From NCBI GenBank assembly GCA_947452005.1, contig CANGBC010000004.1, positions 62,001 through 126,000 on the forward strand: a DNA stretch of 64,000 nucleotides. The letters run 5' to 3'. This stretch comes from Beijerinckiaceae bacterium. Lineage in GTDB: Bacteria; Pseudomonadota; Alphaproteobacteria; Rhizobiales; Beijerinckiaceae. A model generated the notes under the pieces. That model did not search any database. It saw nothing but the letters and a program-made list of their open reading frames with translations, and was not told the origin of the DNA. The translations under genes were made by a program, and so were the position numbers. Shown here in pieces: positions 60,062 through 64,000 of the stretch; positions within the stretch are counted from its first letter, which is position 1; each line of letters begins with the position of its first letter.

Positions 60062-60754
60062 TCATACCAGCATGGTCAGGTTGGGGGTGGCGAGCGCGGG
60101 CTTTCGGACCCGTTCCGGCTTGCTCGCTGGCTTCATGTCCTGGGCCCGCCTGGCGGCTGCAAGGGCCATGCGCTGGCGGTGCTCGGGATCTTCGATCATG
60201 CGGCGTAACGCCTGCGCGCAGGCCCCCGTCTCATCCAGCCGGACAAAAACAGCCGCCCCCTCCCAGCGTGCGCGCATGATCGGCGTGTCGATGAGCACGA
60301 GTGGGCAACCGCTTTTGGCGGCACTGGCCAGAAAGGGATCCTCGGCATCATCGTCGGACAGGCACAGAAAGGCGCAAGCCCGCGCCAGAAGGTCGCGCGC
60401 CGCAGAAGCTTTGAGCGGCGGCAGGTCTTGCACTTGTTCAAGCATCACAGGTGGTGATGGCATTTCATGCAGAATGAAGATCTGCGCAGACAAGCGTGCC
60501 GCAATCCGGTCGAGCGCTTCCAAGGCACCTGATCCTGTATTCCGACAGCCTGCCATGATGATACGCGCACGACGTGCGACAGTGGCCGGCGCGATCCGCG
60601 AGGCCGGAAACAGGCCCTCCAACTGGGCTTCGCCAGGTCTGGGGGCGCGATTTTGCCGCACGGAGCGGCCACGCGGCAATCTTTCCCGCAGAAGCGGTGC
60701 CAAAGGCTCGCAAATCAAGGGTGGAATCTGTTTGGTACCCGCATCCGCTGCCAT
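60062..60754 (-). CDS. Glycosyltransferase-like protein, C-terminal half only
   Basis: A 230-residue protein whose middle and end resemble the nucleotide-sugar-binding half of GT-B (GT4-type) glycosyltransferases: EDPFLASAAKSGCPLVLI, then MRARWEGAAVFVRLDE and ALRRMIEDPEHRQRMALAAA. The N-terminal 90 residues are basic and of no known type, so the usual acceptor domain is missing. GGGGAG precedes the ATG at 60754; ATG at 60781 is an alternative. It is next to rpfF and may be a remnant or a specialised enzyme. Confidence 0.55.
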   Translation of the reverse strand: MAADAGTKQIPPLICEPLAPLLRERLPRGRSVRQNRAPRPGEAQLEGLFPASRIAPATVARRARIIMAGCRNTGSGALEALDRIAARLSAQIFILHEMPSPPVMLEQVQDLPPLKASAARDLLARACAFLCLSDDDAEDPFLASAAKSGCPLVLIDTPIMRARWEGAAVFVRLDETGACAQALRRMIEDPEHRQRMALAAARRAQDMKPASKPERVRKPALATPNLTMLV

Positions 60755-60915
60755 GCTCTCCCCGTAAATCTCTTGACGCATGGCCACCAACGCGCCGCCC
60801 AGTACAGGGTTGCAGCCTCCCGACAACGGAGACCGACTTATGTCTTGATCGGCGCACGGCCGCGCTTCATATGAAGACAACCCAGATTGCTCTGGCGTTT
60901 CCCCAAGGAGAACAC

Positions 60916-61311
60916 ATGACGTTCAAGATTTCTCTGGCGGCGGCCGCCGCTTTCGCCCTGATCGGTTTTGCCGGCCAGGCCGTGGCCCAGGATGCTGAAG
61001 CAGGCGAAAAGACCTTTGCCAAATGCCGCGCATGTCACCAGATTGGCGAAACCGCCAAGAACAGCGTCGGCCCCAACCTCAATGGTCTGATTGGCCGTCA
61101 TTCCGGTTCGGTTGAAGGTTACAATTATTCGGAAGCCAACAAGGGCTCGGGCCTGACTTGGGATGAGGCCACGTTCAAGGAATATATCCAGAACCCGCGC
61201 GCCAAAGTGCCCGGCACCAAGATGGTCTTTGCTGGCATCACCAACGAAACCGAAATCGACAATCTCGTTGCTTATCTGAAGCAGTTCGATAAGGACGGCA
61301 AGAAGAAGTAA
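60916..61311 (+). CDS. Class I cytochrome c, periplasmic
   Basis: A 131-residue soluble electron carrier with signal MTFKISLAAAAAFALIG...AVAQ, the haem site CRACH near residue 38, NSVGPNLNGLIGR after it and the methionine ligand in PGTKMVFAGI near 100. This is the cytochrome c2/c550 type of alphaproteobacteria. AAGGAG lies 5 nt before the ATG at 60916. It is divergent from the glycosyltransferase-like gene and 17 bp upstream of the pterin dehydratase gene. Confidence 0.93.
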   Translation: MTFKISLAAAAAFALIGFAGQAVAQDAEAGEKTFAKCRACHQIGETAKNSVGPNLNGLIGRHSGSVEGYNYSEANKGSGLTWDEATFKEYIQNPRAKVPGTKMVFAGITNETEIDNLVAYLKQFDKDGKKK

Positions 61312-61328
61312 TTTTTGGGAGCGCGCGG

Positions 61329-61697
61329 ATGACTTCACAGGTTCTGTCTGAAGATGTCATCCGCGCGCACCTTCAGCGCGATCTGCCGCGCTGGTCGCAT
61401 GTGAATGGTGCGCTGGAGCGCACCTATAAAACCAATGGCTGGAAAGGCACGCTGATGGCGGTCAATGCCATCGGTCATCTGGCCGAAGTGGCCTGGCATC
61501 ATCCTGATCTGCACGTCACCTATCCCGCAGTCACTGTGCGTCTCAATACGCATGATGCAGGCGGCATTACGCAGAAAGATGTCGAGCTTGCGATTGCTAT
61601 TGAAAAGCTGATCATGTGGCAGCCCGCCTCTGAAGGAGGCGCGCTCGAAGGCACGCCGCAAGATCCCGCTTACGCCTATATTTCCTACAAGGATTAA
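61329..61697 (+). CDS. phhB: 4a-hydroxytetrahydrobiopterin dehydratase (pterin carbinolamine dehydratase)
   Basis: Recycles the pterin cofactor of aromatic amino-acid hydroxylases or acts in molybdopterin-related salvage. The 122-residue protein has the active-site motif EVAWHHPDLHVTYPAV near residue 56, with the following histidine and aspartate (LNTHDAGGITQKD). Length is normal. GGGAG precedes the ATG. No phenylalanine hydroxylase gene is nearby. It converges on the transporter gene with 6 bp between stops. Confidence 0.92.
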   Translation: MTSQVLSEDVIRAHLQRDLPRWSHVNGALERTYKTNGWKGTLMAVNAIGHLAEVAWHHPDLHVTYPAVTVRLNTHDAGGITQKDVELAIAIEKLIMWQPASEGGALEGTPQDPAYAYISYKD

Positions 61698-61703
61698 GAC
61701 CCG

Positions 61704-63554
61704 TCAGGCCACAGCCTGTTGCGTCGCCGGGCTCGTGCCACGGCTCAGCGCATGCAGACATGTGTCGAGCGCTCCGGCCAGACTGGCAGCCTGAAAATCA
61801 GCACCCGCGTCGCGCGCCAGAGCGGTCACGCTGGTTTGCGTGTCTTGCGGCAACCAGAAACACGCGATGATTTTGACGCCCTCACAGCGCCGACGCAGGC
61901 GGCGCACGGCATAGCGCAATTGCGCGGTCGATATTTCTGCATCAAGCGATGACAGGCAAATGGTCTCGATGTTTGGCGCACTGCCTTGCGGGCTGCGCCC
62001 AGGCGCCAGTGCGTCGGCAGCTGCGGCTGTCGCGGGGATGCCGCTCTTGCGCAAAATCTGCGCAAGCATGGCTGCAGCGGCTTCATCCAAGGTTGTGCGT
62101 GCAGCCAGACACAGGATCGGCGTCTGGCTTGTGGGCGCGCTTGTGTTGGATGGCAACGGCACGTCGTCGAGGTCGTCGATCACTTCAAACAATGTGTTGC
62201 GCAGCGCTTGTTGTTGATCGCTATCGAGCAGGCCACGGCGCAAATCTGTTTGCGCCAGTCGCAGCGCGGGCACGGCGATTTCATCGTAAAAACTGATCAG
62301 ACTTTGGTTCTTGAGATTTTCCTGTGCCTGTTCGGCGACTTCTGAAGGGTCACCCGCCAGAACGCGCTGATAAAAACTTTCTTGTGGCGTGAGTGCGGGC
62401 AGGTCGCTCAGAATGATATTGAGAAAATTCAGCGCCTCGACATGCTGGCCCAGTACGACCAGACAGACTGTGAGGGGTGTGGACAGCAACAGGCCAATTG
62501 GTCCCCACAGCCATGTCCAGAAGGTGGCCGCCACAACGACGGCAATTGGCGAAATGCCAGTCGAATGGCCATAAAGCAAAGGTTCGATAACCTGACCGGT
62601 GAGCGGCTCGAGAATTAAAAACAGCGCAATGGTCATTATGACCATGCTCCAGCCCGGATCAACGGCGGCTGCGAGCGCGACAGGCCCCAGCGCTGACACC
62701 AGCGCGCCGATATAGGGGACGAAGCGCAGGATCGCGGCCAACAATCCCCACAAGAGCGGACTCGGCACACCGATCAACCACAGGCCGATGCCGACAATCA
62801 CGCCGAAGCTGGCATTGAGCATCGTCTGCACCAGAAAGAAACGGCTCAGCCGAACGGCCGCATCATCCAGCGCCAAAGTGGTGCGATGCAAATCACCTCC
62901 ACTCAGCAGACGGATCATGCGATCACGCAAATCCTCGCGCTGTATGAGAATGAAGACCGTGAAAATCGCCACGATGCCCGTGGTCGCCAAAGGCTCCAGC
63001 ACAGTGGCTGCCACGCTGCGCAACATGTCGAGGGGGCCGGGCGATGGCTGGTGGACTTCGACGGGTACGGGTTCGGGCGGGGGCGGTGAGCCGTCTGTTG
63101 GTGGCGCAGCGCGTGGCGCTGGGCGCCCACTCTCGCCCAGCGAGCGCAACAGGCTGCTCGCGCGCCCGATGACGCCAGAGGGCGTCGCAGCCGCGCGCAA
63201 CGCGTCTGCTTTTTGCAGGATCGTTGTCTGATAGCGCGGAAATTGCGAGGCCAGATCTGAGACCTGCCGCGCCAAAATCGTGCTCAGGCCAAAGATAAAC
63301 CCGAAGGCCACAGCCGCGACCAAGAAAACGCTTAAACCGCGTGAGACATTCCACGCGCGCAGCCGCAATACGGCAGGTGCCAGAACAAAGCTGAGGAGCA
63401 CGGCGAGCACGATCGGCACGAAAATTTGTCGGCCAAACCACAGAGCGGTAATGGTGAAAGCGCAGACCGCCAAGCCGGTCAACGCGTCATGGCCCGGTGG
63501 GCGGGTGAGGCGCAATCGGCCGCGTGTTTGTCCTGTTGGAATAGGCTCGCTCAT
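61704..63554 (-). CDS. AI-2E-family transporter with long C-terminal extension
   Basis: A 616-residue membrane protein. Residues 25-400 follow the AI-2E/PerM plan: helices at the start (LTGLAVCAFTITALWFG), a soluble loop rich in Pro (about 145-180), and helices with WGLLAAILRFVPYIGALVSA near 270 and LWGPIGLLLSTPLTVCLVVL near 350. The remaining 215 residues are soluble and end in a Rossmann-like module (PILCLAARTTLDEAAAAMLA, then KIIACFWLPQDTQTS). Normal members are about 350-400 residues. Substrate is unknown. Confidence 0.85.
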   Translation of the reverse strand: MSEPIPTGQTRGRLRLTRPPGHDALTGLAVCAFTITALWFGRQIFVPIVLAVLLSFVLAPAVLRLRAWNVSRGLSVFLVAAVAFGFIFGLSTILARQVSDLASQFPRYQTTILQKADALRAAATPSGVIGRASSLLRSLGESGRPAPRAAPPTDGSPPPPEPVPVEVHQPSPGPLDMLRSVAATVLEPLATTGIVAIFTVFILIQREDLRDRMIRLLSGGDLHRTTLALDDAAVRLSRFFLVQTMLNASFGVIVGIGLWLIGVPSPLLWGLLAAILRFVPYIGALVSALGPVALAAAVDPGWSMVIMTIALFLILEPLTGQVIEPLLYGHSTGISPIAVVVAATFWTWLWGPIGLLLSTPLTVCLVVLGQHVEALNFLNIILSDLPALTPQESFYQRVLAGDPSEVAEQAQENLKNQSLISFYDEIAVPALRLAQTDLRRGLLDSDQQQALRNTLFEVIDDLDDVPLPSNTSAPTSQTPILCLAARTTLDEAAAAMLAQILRKSGIPATAAAADALAPGRSPQGSAPNIETICLSSLDAEISTAQLRYAVRRLRRRCEGVKIIACFWLPQDTQTSVTALARDAGADFQAASLAGALDTCLHALSRGTSPATQQAVA

Positions 63555-63668
63555 CGTGCGGCAATCATTGAGCCTGACGGGAGGTTCCGTCGCTGCACGT
63601 CAGAGCTGATGGACAGGGATAGCGCATTGGCGCTAGAGCAAAGGGGTTCACCGGAGCTATTGCCACCT

Positions 63669-64000
63669 ATGAGCCCGCGCCAGCCTGATCCTGCTCCCCT
63701 CGCACGTCTGTCTGCACTTGCGACCCTGCCTGTCTTTTTCAGGCTGACGGGAAAAACCGTGGTGCTGGTGGGTGGCAGCGAGGGAGCGGCGTGGAAAGCT
63801 GAATTGCTGGCGTCCACCGGCGCCCATGTGCGCATTTTTGCCCCCGAGCTCTGCGAAAAAATGCACGTGACATTGCGTGACCTGCCCACACTCACGTGGA
63901 TCGCGCGCGTCTGGGAGACAGCCGATTTGCAAGGCGCGGCGCTGGCCATTGGCGATGTTGAAAGTGACGAAGAGGCCACGCGCTTTTGTGCCGCCGCACG
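63669..64000 (+). CDS. Siroheme synthase N-terminal domain (precorrin-2 dehydrogenase / ferrochelatase), cut by window edge
   Basis: The first 110 residues from the ATG at 63669 show the CysG N-terminal fold: LARLSALATLPVFFRLTGKT, the NAD loop VVLVGGSEGAAWKAELLAS and the motif AHVRIFAPELCE. This domain oxidises precorrin-2 and inserts iron to make siroheme for sulfite or nitrite reductase. Whether a methyltransferase half follows cannot be seen. GGAGC lies upstream of the start. The gene continues past the right edge. Confidence 0.85.
   Translation, partial: MSPRQPDPAPLARLSALATLPVFFRLTGKTVVLVGGSEGAAWKAELLASTGAHVRIFAPELCEKMHVTLRDLPTLTWIARVWETADLQGAALAIGDVESDEEATRFCAAA

Overview
The window reads as a chromosomal segment of an alphaproteobacterium, most likely a member of the Hyphomicrobiales (Rhizobiales). 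The reasons are its high G+C, alphaproteobacterial promoter style, a periplasmic FDH3-type formate dehydrogenase with its usual accessory genes, many tripartite tricarboxylate transport (TTT/Bug) binding proteins, and a dispersed palindromic repeat that begins and ends with GTCATTGCGAG / CTCGCAATGAC. No rRNA, tRNA, CRISPR array, transposase or phage gene was found. Genus was not determined.

Region 1 (1-18 kb) is a formate oxidation and molybdenum cofactor island. On the minus strand are mobA (cut by the window edge), fdhD, an Mrp-type Fe-S carrier and a large polyferredoxin. On the plus strand is a tightly overlapping run of poorly known genes (lipoate-ligase-like, DUF6505-like, DUF6352-like, DUF3305, DUF3306), then a TorD-type chaperone, a small Tat-signal protein and fdhABC, closed by a strong terminator. 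mobB, moeA, a 50-residue membrane-anchored peptide, a WD40-cytochrome c fusion, tusA and a DUF971 gene follow. Together these cover cofactor synthesis, sulfuration, Fe-S loading, Tat export and electron transfer to the quinone pool or cytochromes.

Region 2 (18-48 kb) is catabolic. It holds four Bug-type solute-binding proteins, of which only one has a TctA/TctB permease pair. A divergent Rieske oxygenase / PDR-type reductase / Gfo-Idh-MocA dehydrogenase set with a MarR regulator resembles phthalate-type ring dihydroxylation, and next to it lie a bicupin, an EutA-like reactivase and a cysteine-free Asp/Glu-racemase-fold protein. Then come nadC, a dienelactone hydrolase, an isochorismatase-like protein and an epimerase. 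A TTT operon leads into an extradiol-dioxygenase-like protein, an IclR regulator, an MhpA-like hydroxylase, two alpha/beta hydrolases, a luciferase-like monooxygenase and ribB. An AraC regulator, two tandem Bug paralogues, a GST and a ThDP enzyme finish the stretch. Most of the repeat copies lie between these transcription units.

Region 3 (47.6-54.4 kb) is mixed: nikR, an MFS exporter, an Old Yellow Enzyme, a nucleotide-sugar epimerase, a metallophosphatase and several small hypotheticals. Between the phosphatase and an acidic small protein sits a 22-codon ORF whose Shine-Dalgarno region is complementary to the last 17 nt of 16S rRNA. It is followed by a terminator and preceded by a 9-bp inverted repeat.

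Region 4 (54.6-59.9 kb) is the most striking. It is a complete DSF-type quorum-sensing locus: a REC-PAS-GGDEF-EAL response protein whose receiver resembles RpfG, an RpfC-like hybrid sensor kinase, and a convergent RpfF-like DSF synthase. The cyclic-di-GMP output module differs from the HD-GYP of canonical RpfG.

Region 5 (60-64 kb) contains a glycosyltransferase-like protein, cytochrome c, pterin dehydratase, an AI-2E-family transporter with a long C-terminal extension, and the start of a siroheme-synthase N-terminal-domain gene cut by the right edge.
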